Position numbers and translations under genes: made by a program. This document shows positions 7,376 through 15,191 of a stretch of 35,247 nucleotides of DNA, piece by piece. Origin of the DNA: Actinophytocola sp. (lineage in GTDB: Bacteria > Actinomycetota > Actinomycetes > Mycobacteriales > Pseudonocardiaceae); assembly GCF_009379765.1 (NCBI RefSeq), contig NZ_WHTD01000084.1, positions 1 through 35,247 of the forward strand. Reading direction: 5' to 3'. The notes under the pieces were generated by a model. The model worked only from the letters and a program-made list of their open reading frames with translations. It did not search any database and was not told where the DNA came from. Position 1 is the first letter of the stretch. Each line of letters opens with the position of its first letter.

Positions 7376-8209
7376 CTACCGGGCCCCGAGGACGCCGAGC
7401 AGCCGGGCCACCTCGGCGGCCACCGCGGCCCGGCCGGCGCCGAGGTACTTGCGGGTGTCCACGACCTCGGGGTTCGAGGCCAGGTAGGCGCGTACGGCGG
7501 CGGTGAAGGTCTTGTTGAGCTGCGTCGCGATGTTGATCTTCGTCATGCCCGCGGCGACCGCGCGGGTGAGGTCCGCGTCCGGCACGCCCGACGACCCGTG
7601 CAGCACCAGCGGCACCGGCACCGCCGCGTGCAGCCGGGCGATCAGCTCCAGGTCGATCGCCGCGTCCCGGGTGAGCATCGCGTGCGACGTGCCGACCGCC
7701 ACCGCGAGCGCGTCCACCCCGGTCGCCTCAACGTACCCCCGCGCCTCGTCCGGATCGGTACGCGCGCCGGGCGCGTGCACGCCGTCCTTGCCGCCCACCG
7801 CACCGAGCTCCGCCTCGACGTACACGCCGTGCGCGTGGCAGTGCGCCACGACGTCCGAAGTGGACGCGACGTTGTCCGCATAGGACATCGTGGACGCGTC
7901 GTACATCACCGAGCCGAACCCGAGCCGCACCGCCTCGTGCACCAGCGAGACATCCGTGGCGTGGTCGAGATGCACGGCCACCGCGGTGGCCGACGCCCGC
8001 GCGACCGCCAACGCGGCCGAGCCGAGCGGGGCCAGGGAACCGTGGTAGCGCACGGCGTTCTCGCTGATCTGCAGCACCACCGGCGCGCCCGCCGCCTCGG
8101 CACCCGCGACCAGCGCCTCCGCGTGCTCGAGCTGGATCACGTTGAACGCACCCACGCCACGGCCGGCCCTCGCCGCGGCGTCGACGATCTCAGCGGTCGG
8201 CGTGAGCAT
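7376..8209 (-). CDS. Class II ketose-1,6-bisphosphate aldolase (fructose/tagatose type)
   Basis: 277 residues. Class II aldolase landmarks are present: Asp82-His83 in HLDHATD (catalytic base and zinc ligand), Glu133 in EAELGAVGG, His176 in GTSHAM and His204 in LHGSSG (zinc ligands). The NINIATQLN-like segment (NIATQLNK, about 226-233) forms the phosphate-binding region. It cleaves a ketose 1,6-bisphosphate to dihydroxyacetone phosphate and glyceraldehyde 3-phosphate. The short length is closer to GatY/KbaY tagatose-bisphosphate aldolases than to the longer FbaA of central glycolysis. ATG at 8209 overlaps the kinase gene by 20 bases and has GGAGG nine bases upstream. It is the last gene of the rok-pfkB-aldolase operon. 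Confidence 0.87.
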   Translation of the reverse strand: MLTPTAEIVDAAARAGRGVGAFNVIQLEHAEALVAGAEAAGAPVVLQISENAVRYHGSLAPLGSAALAVARASATAVAVHLDHATDVSLVHEAVRLGFGSVMYDASTMSYADNVASTSDVVAHCHAHGVYVEAELGAVGGKDGVHAPGARTDPDEARGYVEATGVDALAVAVGTSHAMLTRDAAIDLELIARLHAAVPVPLVLHGSSGVPDADLTRAVAAGMTKINIATQLNKTFTAAVRAYLASNPEVVDTRKYLGAGRAAVAAEVARLLGVLGAR

Positions 8210-9107
8210 CCTGTACCTCCACGGTCGAGAGCAGGCGCCGGTACGTGTCCAGGTCCACGTCGCCGGCGAGCGGGCCGGCCACCGCGGCGGCCGACAGCGC
8301 CACCGCGTCCGCGAGCAGCGACGGCCAGTCGGCGCCGGTGGCGAGCCCGACCGCGAGCGCGGCCACGCATGCGTCGCCCGCACCGGTCGGGTTGCCGTGC
8401 ACGGGTTCCGGGCACGACACCCGCCACGTCCCGTCGCCGGTCACCGCGAGCAGGCCCGCCGCGCCGAGCGACGCGACGACCGCGCCCGCGCCCCGCTCGC
8501 GCAACCACCGTGCGGCGGCCGGCCGGTCGTCGAGCCCGGTGGCCGAGGCCAGCTCCTCGGCGTTGGGCTTGACCACGTGCGGACGGGCGGCCAGGCCGGC
8601 GAGCAGCGGCCGGCCCGCGGTGTCCAGGATCGTCGCGGTGCTGGTCGCGCCGATCAGCTGCGCGTACGCGTGGTCGGGCAGGCCGGGCGGCAGGCTCCCG
8701 GACAGGACGACGACGTCCGCGCGCGAGGCCAGCGAGTGGTAGGTGGCGACGAACCGCGTCCAGTCCCCGACGGACACCGGCGGCCCCGGCTCGTTGAACG
8801 CCGTCGCCGTGCCGTCCTCAGTGGACACCACGGTGACCGTGCGGCGGGCCGGCGCGTCGATGTCGACGAGCGCCTCCCGGATCCCGGCGGTGTCGAGCTC
8901 GGTACGGATCGCCAGCCCGGTGACGCCGCCGGCGAACCCGGTGACCAGCGTGTCGTGCCCGAGCGCGTGCAGCACCCGGGCCACGTTCACCCCCTTGCCG
9001 CCGGCCCGCGTGCCGCCGGGCTCGACGCGGTGCTCGGCGCCGGGCTGGACGACGGGCACGCGGTACGTGACGTCGAGCGCCGCGTTCAGTGTGACCGTCA
9101 GGATCAC
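8190..9107 (-). CDS. PfkB-family 1-phosphofructokinase / tagatose-6-phosphate kinase
   Basis: 305 residues. It opens with ILTVTLNAALD, the substrate-binding strand of the 1-phosphofructokinase/LacC branch. GGKGVNVARVL (about residues 36-46) binds the sugar, and NPTGAGDA near the end holds the catalytic Asp245 and anion hole. It phosphorylates a ketose monophosphate to the 1,6-bisphosphate that the next enzyme cleaves. GTG at 9107 overlaps the ROK stop in a GTGA, indicating translational coupling. Fructose 1-phosphate and tagatose 6-phosphate are both possible substrates; without a fructose PTS gene in the operon, the tagatose-type route is at least as likely. Confidence 0.87.
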   Translation of the reverse strand: MILTVTLNAALDVTYRVPVVQPGAEHRVEPGGTRAGGKGVNVARVLHALGHDTLVTGFAGGVTGLAIRTELDTAGIREALVDIDAPARRTVTVVSTEDGTATAFNEPGPPVSVGDWTRFVATYHSLASRADVVVLSGSLPPGLPDHAYAQLIGATSTATILDTAGRPLLAGLAARPHVVKPNAEELASATGLDDRPAAARWLRERGAGAVVASLGAAGLLAVTGDGTWRVSCPEPVHGNPTGAGDACVAALAVGLATGADWPSLLADAVALSAAAVAGPLAGDVDLDTYRRLLSTVEVQDAHADR

Positions 9108-10006
9108 CCGACCGCCCGCCACGCCATGATCGCCGACCCGATGCAGCCCGCGTTGTCGCCGAGCGACGCACGCACGATCTTGGGCATCCGCTGGAACGTC
9201 GTCCGGCCGACCAGCGCCGCCCGCAGTGGCACCAGCAGCGTGTCGCCGGACTCGGCGAGGCCGCCGCCGATCGCCACGATCTCCGGCGCCAGTAACGTCA
9301 TCGCCGTGGTCAGCGCGGTGGCGAGGCCGTCCACCGCGCGCTCCCACACGGCGACGGCGGCCGGTTCGCCCGCCCGGACCGCCTGCGCCACGTCCGCCGC
9401 GCGGGTGACCGGCCGGTCACCCGCCTCGGCGTAGCGGCGGGCGATGTGTGCCGCCGACGCCACGGTCTCCAGGCAGCCGCGGATCCCGCACCCGCACACC
9501 GTCCCTTGTGGATCGACGACGACGTGCCCGATCTCGCCCGCGTAGCCGTCGGCGTCGAGCCGGTGGCCGTCGACCAGTACGGCGGCCGCGATGCCGGTGC
9601 CGATCGGCATGAACATCGCGTTCCGCACGCCGGTGGCCGCACCGACGGTGAACTCGGCCAGCCCGCCGGTCCGCACGTCGTGGCCGAGCGCCACCGGCAT
9701 GCCGGCCGCCTCGGACAGCAGCGCGCGCAGTGGCAGCTCACGCCAGCCGAGGTTGACCGCGGCGCGCGCGACGCCGTGCTCCTCGTCGATGATCCCGGGC
9801 GCCGCGACGCCGACCCCGCACACCCGCGCCGCGCCGGCCTCGGCCCGCAGCGCCGCGATCAGCTCGACGATCTGCGCCACGTCGACCGAGCCGTCGACGC
9901 GCCGGGTGGCGGTGCGGTGGGTGTGCACGACGCGCAGGTCCTCGGCCACGAGCGCGGCCTTGATCGAGGTACCGCCGACGTCGATGGCCGCGACGAGCCG
10001 GTCCAT
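9104..10006 (-). CDS. ROK-family sugar kinase
   Basis: 300 residues. The phosphate-1 loop DVGGTSIK is at residues 9-16, the likely catalytic Asp110 is in LGHD, and the ROK zinc site is complete (His161 in EIGH, then Cys171, Cys173 and Cys178 in CGCGIRGC). There is no N-terminal helix-turn-helix, so it is a kinase rather than a ROK repressor. It would phosphorylate a free hexose at the 6-position, supplying the first step of the operon's pathway. ATG at 10006 has a good GGAGG about eight bases upstream. The gene is first in the operon and is divergent from the DeoR gene across about 40 bases. Substrate unknown: glucose, allose, N-acyl sugars or a ketohexose are possible. Confidence 0.88.
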   Translation of the reverse strand: MDRLVAAIDVGGTSIKAALVAEDLRVVHTHRTATRRVDGSVDVAQIVELIAALRAEAGAARVCGVGVAAPGIIDEEHGVARAAVNLGWRELPLRALLSEAAGMPVALGHDVRTGGLAEFTVGAATGVRNAMFMPIGTGIAAAVLVDGHRLDADGYAGEIGHVVVDPQGTVCGCGIRGCLETVASAAHIARRYAEAGDRPVTRAADVAQAVRAGEPAAVAVWERAVDGLATALTTAMTLLAPEIVAIGGGLAESGDTLLVPLRAALVGRTTFQRMPKIVRASLGDNAGCIGSAIMAWRAVG

Positions 10007-10034
10007 GTCACGTCCTCCGCAGGTTGAGGGGGTT

Positions 10035-10040
10035 TACATT
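10035..10040 (+). promoter_or_regulatory. -10 box of a probable leaderless promoter for the DeoR gene
   Basis: TACATT is followed after seven bases by GTG at 10048. The region between the divergent starts (10007-10047) is so short that the regulator must overlap both promoters when bound. Confidence 0.4.
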
Positions 10041-10047
10041 GCACCAT

Positions 10048-10833
10048 GTGGATCGCTACGAACGGCTGAGCACCCTGCTCGACCTCCTCGGCCGGCGCGG
10101 CAAGGTCGACGTCGACGACCTCGCCGCCGAGCTGGCCGTGTCCGCGGCGACCATCCGGCGCGATCTCGACCACCTCGCCGAGCAGCAGCTGTTGACCAGG
10201 ACCCGCGGTGGCGCGGTGGTCAGCAACGTGGCCTACGACCTGCCGCTGCGCTACAAGGCCGCGCGGCACGCGTCGGAGAAGGAGCGGATCGGCCGCGGCG
10301 CGGCGGCGCTGGTGTCCCGCGGCGGCGTGGTCGGGCTCAACGGCGGGACGACGACCACGGAGATCGCCCGCGCTTTGGCGATCCGTCCCGACCTGGCGAC
10401 CCCGGCGGACGAGCCCGCGGTGACGATCGTGACGAACGCGCTCAACATCGCCGGCGAGCTGGCGGTGCGGCCGCATGTGAAGATCGTGGTGACCGGGGGC
10501 GTGGCGCGGCCGCAGTCCTTCGAGCTGACCGGCCCGCTCGCGACCCGGATCCTGGGTGAGATCACGATGGACACGGTGTTCCTCGGCGTGGACGCGATCG
10601 ACCCGGTGCACGGTGCTTACGCGCACCACGAGGGCGAGGCGAGCATCAACCGGCTGATGGCCGACCGGGCGCGGCAGATCGTGGTGGCCGCGGACAGCTC
10701 CAAGCTGGGCCGGCACGCGTTCGCCCAGATCTGCCCGACATCGTCGATCGACATGCTGATCACCGACGACGCGGCCTCCGAGGACCTGGTGAAGACGTTC
10801 GAGGTGGAAGGCGTGATGGTGCAGACCGTCTGA
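10048..10833 (+). CDS. DeoR-family transcriptional regulator of the sugar operon
   Basis: About 261 residues from GTG at 10048. The N-terminal helix-turn-helix reads VDVDDLAAELAVSAATIRRDL, with the DeoR wing LLTRTRGGAV. The C-terminal DeoR sensor domain has the isomerase-like loop GLNGGTTTTEIARAL and VTNALNIAGELA, which binds a sugar phosphate. It most likely represses the divergent kinase/aldolase operon until its sugar phosphate accumulates. In-frame TTG codons at 10024 and 10039 are alternative starts; GAGGGGG at 10026-10032 would suit the TTG at 10039. GTG is preferred because family members usually begin (M)DRYERL and because a -10 box sits just upstream. The gene ends at a repeat block facing the TetR gene. 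Confidence 0.87.
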   Translation: MDRYERLSTLLDLLGRRGKVDVDDLAAELAVSAATIRRDLDHLAEQQLLTRTRGGAVVSNVAYDLPLRYKAARHASEKERIGRGAAALVSRGGVVGLNGGTTTTEIARALAIRPDLATPADEPAVTIVTNALNIAGELAVRPHVKIVVTGGVARPQSFELTGPLATRILGEITMDTVFLGVDAIDPVHGAYAHHEGEASINRLMADRARQIVVAADSSKLGRHAFAQICPTSSIDMLITDDAASEDLVKTFEVEGVMVQTV

Positions 10834-10847
10834 GCGGTGGCCGGCTT

Positions 10848-11005
10848 GGCCTCCGGCCCCGGTTTCCAGCGTACGGGTTGGCACCGACAGCTCCGGCCGC
10901 ACCGACGTGTACCTGTGGACACCCCGGAGTCGCGGGGGCCCCCGCTTTCCAGTCTATTCGGCGAGACCGACAGTTCTGGGCGATGTCGATGCCGGCTGTG
11001 GACAG
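10848..11005 (+). repeat. Intergenic repeat of convergent gene ends, copy 2 (uninterrupted)
   Basis: It starts with GGCCTCCGGCCCC and contains two modules: CACCGACAGCTCCGGCCGC then CCTGTGGACA, and GACCGACAGTTCTGGGCG then GCTGTGGACAG. It matches the block at 5643-6057 read on the minus strand. At 10955-10956 it has a plain TA exactly where that copy carries the miniature element. It fills the whole gap between the DeoR stop and the TetR stop. TGTGGACA boxes are at 10914 and 10997. Confidence 0.75.
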
Positions 11006-11006
11006 G

Positions 11007-11618
11007 TCAGGGCTGGTGGCCGAGCATGCGCAGCACCAGCTCCGCGTACTGGCGGCCCAGCACCGTCGGCGACGGCTTGGCGGTCGGGGAGTACCAGCGG
11101 GCCACGTCGACGCCAAGCGACAGGACCGCGCGGGCGGCGGTGCGCACGTCCGGCACCGCGAACACGTCCGCCTCGACGCCGCGGTTGATCAGGTCGCGGA
11201 CCAGTTGCTCGGTGCGCCGCCGCAGATCGGCCACCACCGCGTAGTCGTCGGGCGGGAGCGCGGCCAGCTCGTGCTGCACCACGCGCGCCACCACGTGCCG
11301 CTTCGCGTGCCAGGCGACGAACTTCTCGACCAGCGTGCCCATCGCGCCGACCGGGTCGGGGTCGGCGGCGATGATCGACTCGACCATCGCCAGCGTCCGC
11401 TCGTGGCCGTTTCGGCTGATCGCGAACAGCACCGCCGACTTCGCCGGGAAGTGCACGTACAGCGCCGCCGGGCTCATCCCGGCACCGCTCGCGATGTCCC
11501 GCGTCGTCGTGGCGTGGTAGCCGCGCTCGGCGAACGACTCGACGGCCGCGGCCATCAGCCGGCGCGCCGCCTCCGGACGGACGTCCGGCCACAGCTCGTC
11601 GGGACGTGCCCGGGTCAC
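11007..11618 (-). CDS. TetR-family repressor, last gene of the acyl-CoA dehydrogenase operon
   Basis: 203 residues. The N-terminal helix-turn-helix is clear: LMAAAVESFAERGYHATTTRDIASGAGMSPAALYVHFPAKSAV (positions about 20-62). The C-terminal ligand domain has no recognisable relative beyond the general TetR fold. GTG at 11618 overlaps the preceding dehydrogenase stop (GTGA), so it is coupled to the operon it probably controls. The palindrome at 15144-15161 in the operon promoter is the best candidate site, giving autoregulation with an acyl-CoA or steroid-derived thioester as inducer, as for KstR/KstR2 and FadR-type TetR proteins. The inducer is inferred from context. Confidence 0.87.
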   Translation of the reverse strand: MTRARPDELWPDVRPEAARRLMAAAVESFAERGYHATTTRDIASGAGMSPAALYVHFPAKSAVLFAISRNGHERTLAMVESIIAADPDPVGAMGTLVEKFVAWHAKRHVVARVVQHELAALPPDDYAVVADLRRRTEQLVRDLINRGVEADVFAVPDVRTAARAVLSLGVDVARWYSPTAKPSPTVLGRQYAELVLRMLGHQP

Positions 11619-12718
11619 GCCGGTCCGGGCAGGTTCGCGAGCGGCGCGAGCAACGCACGGTGCCGGCCCGGCGTGCCGAGCGCGATCTGGTCGGCCTTGG
11701 CCCGCTTGAGGTAGAGGTGCGCGGGGTGCTCCCAGGTCATGCCGATCCCGCCGTGCAGCTGCACGCACTCCTCGGCCGCGTGCACCGCCACCGTCGAGCA
11801 CAGCGAGTTCGCGATGCTCGCGGCGAGCCGGCCCTCGTCCCCGACACCGCCGGTGTCGGCGGCGTGCCGGGCGGCCGCCTTGGCCAGCGCGAGCTCCTGC
11901 CACAGGTCGGCGAGCCGGTGCTTGAGCGCCTGGAACGAGCCGACCGGCCGGCCGAACTGGTGCCGCTCCTTGAGGTAGGCCACCGTGGTGGTCACGCACC
12001 ACTCGGCGACGCCCACCTGCTCGGACGCCAGCAGCCCCGCTGCCGTCCACAGTGCACCGTCCACAGCGGACTCGGCGTCGCCGGTGAGCACGGTGGACGT
12101 CGCGCCGTCGAAGGACACGTCCGCGATCGGCCTGGTCAGGTCCAACGACACCACCGGCGTCACGGTGACCCCTGCCTGGCCAACCGGCACCGCGTGCAGC
12201 CGTGCGCCGTCCTGCCCGACGGCCGGCACGATCAGCACGTCCGCGGCACCCGCGTCGGCCACCGAGCGGACCTGCCCGTGCAGCGCGGAACCGTCGGCCC
12301 GCACGGTCGGCGGAAAGGCCGAACCCGGTGCGGCGGCGAGGGAGACGGCGAGCGCGCCGATCGACCGGCCCGCGCCGAGCGCGTCCAGCAGCTCGCGCAC
12401 CGCGTCGGTCGGTTCGCAGCCCAGCAGCGCCGTCGTGGCCAGCACGGCGCTCCCCAGGAACGGCACCGGCGCGACGGACCGGCCGAGCTCCTCCAGCACC
12501 ACCGCGACCTCCCGGGTGGACGCGCCCTGCCCGCCGAGCTCCTCGGGCACGTGCAGCGAGCCGACGCCCAGCTCGGTGAGCGAGCGCCACAGGTCGAGGT
12601 CGAGCGGCTTGTCGGTCTCGCAGCGGGCCAGGATGGCGTCCGGCAGCGCGCGGTCCGCGAGCAGGTCGCGCACGCTCGCCCGGAGCTGGTCCTCGATGTC
12701 GGTGTAGAGAAGGTTCAC
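11615..12718 (-). CDS. Acyl-CoA dehydrogenase family protein (partner subunit)
   Basis: 367 residues. The C-terminal helical domain is typical: ERHQFGRPVGSFQALKHRLAD (about 251-271) and CVQLHGGIGMTWEHPAHLYLKRA (about 318-340). The middle beta domain is weakly conserved. At the position where single-subunit dehydrogenases carry the catalytic glutamate, no YEGT-like motif is seen. It therefore fits the non-catalytic-base subunit of the alpha2-beta2 acyl-CoA dehydrogenases known from actinobacterial steroid side-chain oxidation. Its partner is the upstream dehydrogenase, with which it overlaps by four bases (GTGA at 12715-12718). GTG start. Confidence 0.87.
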   Translation of the reverse strand: MNLLYTDIEDQLRASVRDLLADRALPDAILARCETDKPLDLDLWRSLTELGVGSLHVPEELGGQGASTREVAVVLEELGRSVAPVPFLGSAVLATTALLGCEPTDAVRELLDALGAGRSIGALAVSLAAAPGSAFPPTVRADGSALHGQVRSVADAGAADVLIVPAVGQDGARLHAVPVGQAGVTVTPVVSLDLTRPIADVSFDGATSTVLTGDAESAVDGALWTAAGLLASEQVGVAEWCVTTTVAYLKERHQFGRPVGSFQALKHRLADLWQELALAKAAARHAADTGGVGDEGRLAASIANSLCSTVAVHAAEECVQLHGGIGMTWEHPAHLYLKRAKADQIALGTPGRHRALLAPLANLPGPA

Positions 12719-13899
12719 CGCGGCAGGTCCTTCCACGCGACCTTGGTGTCGACCCGCGCCTCGGCGGGCAGCCCGAGCACACGCTCGGCGATGATGTTGC
12801 GCAGCACCTCTGAGGTGCCACCCTCGATCGAGTTGCCCTTGGCCCGCAGGTACCGGTACCCGGCCTCGCGCCCGGTGAAGTCGACGAGGTCCGGCCGGCG
12901 CAACGTCCAGTCGTCGTAGCGCAGACCCTCCTCGCCGAGGAGCTCCACCTCGAGCCCGGACAGCTGCTGGGACAGCCGGGCGAACGCGAGCTTCATCGCC
13001 GAGCCCTCCGGCCCCGGCGAGCCGACCGCGAGCTGCTGGCGCAGCCGGCTGCCGGCCAGCCGCAACGCCTCGGCCTGCACCCACAGGTCCAGCAGCCGGT
13101 CGTGCAGCTCCGGCGTGCGGATGTCCGGGTTCGAGCGCCAGGTCTCGGCGACCACGCCGATCATGCCGCCCTCCCGCGGTGTCGGCCGCCCGCCGATCGC
13201 GACCCGCTCGTTCATCAGCGTGGTCTGCGCGACCCGCCAACCGTCGCCGACCTCGCCGAGCCGGTCCGAGTCCGGGAGCCACGCGTCGGTCATGAAGACC
13301 TCGTTGAACTCGGCCTCGCCGGTGATCTGGCGCAGCGGCCGCACCTCGACGCCCGGGTCGGTCATGTCGAGCACGAAGTAGGACAGGCCGGCGTGCTTGG
13401 GGACGTCGGGGTCGCTGCGGGCGAGCAGGATCGCCCAGCGGGCGGTGTGCGCGCTCGACGTCCAGACCTTCTGCCCGGTGACCTGCCAGCCCGCCACCCC
13501 GTCCCGTTCCGAGCGGACCGCCCGGGTGCCGGCGGCGGCCAGGTCGGAGCCCGCGCCCGGCTCGGAGAACAGCTGGCACCAGACCTCCTCGCCGGTCCAC
13601 AGTGGACGCAGGAGGCGCTGCTTCTGCTCGTCGGTGCCGAAGGCGAGGATCGTCGGCGCGGCCATGCCCAGCCCGATGCCGATCTTGCGCGGGTCGTTGT
13701 CCGGCGCGCCGGTCAGCTCGGCGTCGACCACGGCCTGCAGCTCACGCGCGAGCCCGAGCCCGCCGAGCCCCACGGGGAAGTGCACCCACGCGAGTCCGGC
13801 GTCGTAGCGGGCCCGCAGGAAGTCCAGCAGGGAGAGAGTGGACGGGTCGTTGGCGGCCAGGAACGCGCGGGCCTGCTCGCGCAGCTCGTCGGGGCTCAT
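12715..13899 (-). CDS. Acyl-CoA dehydrogenase, subunit with catalytic glutamate
   Basis: 394 residues. FAD- and substrate-binding motifs are visible: FSEPGAGSDLA (111-121), VTGQKVWTSSAH (140-151) and KGNSIEGGTSEVLRNIIAERVLG (354-376), where Glu359 matches the catalytic base. It introduces the alpha-beta double bond into an acyl-CoA, passing electrons to an electron-transfer flavoprotein. ATG at 13899 overlaps the MaoC stop (ATGA). Together with the next gene it probably makes a heterotetramer; the substrate could be a steroid or branched-chain acyl-CoA, which the sequence does not decide. Confidence 0.9.
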   Translation of the reverse strand: MSPDELREQARAFLAANDPSTLSLLDFLRARYDAGLAWVHFPVGLGGLGLARELQAVVDAELTGAPDNDPRKIGIGLGMAAPTILAFGTDEQKQRLLRPLWTGEEVWCQLFSEPGAGSDLAAAGTRAVRSERDGVAGWQVTGQKVWTSSAHTARWAILLARSDPDVPKHAGLSYFVLDMTDPGVEVRPLRQITGEAEFNEVFMTDAWLPDSDRLGEVGDGWRVAQTTLMNERVAIGGRPTPREGGMIGVVAETWRSNPDIRTPELHDRLLDLWVQAEALRLAGSRLRQQLAVGSPGPEGSAMKLAFARLSQQLSGLEVELLGEEGLRYDDWTLRRPDLVDFTGREAGYRYLRAKGNSIEGGTSEVLRNIIAERVLGLPAEARVDTKVAWKDLPR

Positions 13900-14348
13900 C
13901 GGACATACAACACGAGCGAGTCGGCGACGCAGGCAGGCTTCTCGCTGTCCTCGATCTCGACGGTGTGGCGGACCATCACCAGCTTGCCCTCCTGGCGGTC
14001 GGTGACCTCGACGAGCTCGATGCCGGTGCGGACCCGCGCGCCGACGTGGACGACGGAGGGGAAGCGGACCTTGTCCAGGCCGTAGTTGATGCCCATCTTG
14101 ATGCCGCCGACCCGGTAGATCTGCTTGCCCAGCATGGGGATCAGGGAGAGCGTGAGGTAGCCGTGGGCGATCGTGGTGCCGAACGGCCCGTCCTTGGCCC
14201 TGTCCGCGTCGACGTGGATCCACTGGTGGTCACCGGTGGCGTCGGCGAACTGGTCGATGCGGTCCTGGGTGACCTCGAGCCAGTCGCCGTGGCCGAGGTG
14301 CTCCCCCTTTGCCGCGGTCAGCTCGTCGAGGTCGGCGAAGTCGCGCAT
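13896..14348 (-). CDS. Single-hotdog MaoC-type (R)-enoyl-CoA hydratase
   Basis: 150 residues, the size of the mycobacterial HtdZ/Rv0130 group. The hydratase-2 motif is FADATGDHQWIHVD, with the catalytic pair Asp40 and His45, followed by GPFGTTIAHGYLTLSL, which completes the active-site loop. It hydrates trans-2-enoyl-CoA to the (R)-3-hydroxyacyl-CoA, acting as a dimer. In this operon it would take the product of the dehydrogenases and feed the adjacent SDR. ATG at 14348 has GAGGAGC just upstream and lies eight bases after the SDR stop. Confidence 0.9.
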   Translation of the reverse strand: MRDFADLDELTAAKGEHLGHGDWLEVTQDRIDQFADATGDHQWIHVDADRAKDGPFGTTIAHGYLTLSLIPMLGKQIYRVGGIKMGINYGLDKVRFPSVVHVGARVRTGIELVEVTDRQEGKLVMVRHTVEIEDSEKPACVADSLVLYVR

Positions 14349-14356
14349 GCTGCTCC

Positions 14357-15112
14357 TCAGTCCTTCGGTCCGCCGGCCACGTAGATCACTTGGCCGGACA
14401 CGAATCCCGACTCCTCACGCACGAAGAACGAGACGACGGCGGCGATGTCCTCGGGCTGGCCGACGCGCTGCACCGGGATGGCCGCCGCGGCGCCCTTCTT
14501 GAAGTCCTCGAAGTCGATGTCGAGCCGCGCCGCGGTGGCCGCGGTCATGTCGGTCTCGATGAACCCCGGCGCGATCGCGTTGACCGTGACGCCGAACTTG
14601 CCCAGCTCGATCGCCAGGGTCTTGGTGAAGCCCTGCATGCCGGCCTTGGCGGCGGAGTAGTTGGCCTGGCCGCGGTTGCCGAGGGCGGAGGTGCTCGACA
14701 GGTTGACGATGCGGCCCCAGCCCTGCTCGGTCTGGTGCTTCTGCACCTCGCGGCTCATGAGGAAGGCGCCGCGCAGGTGCACGCCGAGGACCGCGTCCCA
14801 CTCGTCCTCGGTCATCTTGAAGAGCAGGTTGTCCCGGGTGATGCCGGCGTTGTTGACGAGGACGGTGGGTGCCCCGAGCTCCGCGGCCACCCGCTCGACG
14901 GCCGCCTTCACCGCGCCGGCGTCGGTGACGTCCGCCCCGATCGCGACGGCCTTGCCGCCGGCGTCGGCTATCGCCGCGACGGTGCCGGCACCCGACTCCT
15001 CGGTGAGGTCGACGACCCCGACCGAGTATCCGTCCTGCGCGAGTCGTTGGGCGACCGCCGCCCCGATGCCCCGAGCGGCACCGGTGACGATCGCTACACG
15101 GGAGTGGGCCAC
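14357..15112 (-). CDS. Short-chain dehydrogenase, 3-oxoacyl-ACP/CoA reductase (FabG-like)
   Basis: 251 residues. The cofactor motif TGAARGIG (10-17), NNAG (87-90) and the catalytic Ser139/140, Tyr152 and Lys156 (YSAAK) are all present, so it is an active classical SDR. FabG-like enzymes interconvert 3-oxoacyl and 3-hydroxyacyl thioesters. In this beta-oxidation setting it more likely oxidises the (R)-3-hydroxyacyl-CoA made by the MaoC hydratase. It is first in the operon. GTG at 15112 has GGAGGAACAG upstream. Promoter and operator are described at 15144-15191. Confidence 0.9.
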   Translation of the reverse strand: MAHSRVAIVTGAARGIGAAVAQRLAQDGYSVGVVDLTEESGAGTVAAIADAGGKAVAIGADVTDAGAVKAAVERVAAELGAPTVLVNNAGITRDNLLFKMTEDEWDAVLGVHLRGAFLMSREVQKHQTEQGWGRIVNLSSTSALGNRGQANYSAAKAGMQGFTKTLAIELGKFGVTVNAIAPGFIETDMTAATAARLDIDFEDFKKGAAAAIPVQRVGQPEDIAAVVSFFVREESGFVSGQVIYVAGGPKD

Positions 15113-15143
15113 GGTTCTGTTCCTCCACGCCGAGTCCGATCGA

Positions 15144-15191
15144 GCTAAGCAAGCGCTTAGCAAGCTACCTCGCGCGTGGCCTGGTCGGCAA
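15144..15191 (-). promoter_or_regulatory. Promoter and TetR-type operator of the SDR-MaoC-ACAD-TetR operon
   Basis: On the minus strand, TTGCCG (15191-15186) and TAGCTT (15167-15162) are spaced by 18 bases and form a -35/-10 pair. Immediately downstream lies GCTAAGC-AAGC-GCTTAGC (15144-15161), a perfect seven-base inverted repeat over the expected transcription start. It matches 8 of the 10 defined positions of the KstR2 consensus AnCAAGnnCTTGnT. The operon's own TetR protein is the natural binder. Confidence 0.6.

Noticed and set aside
9104..10006. ROK-type transcriptional repressor
   Set aside because: There is no N-terminal helix-turn-helix; the frame starts directly at the kinase phosphate loop.
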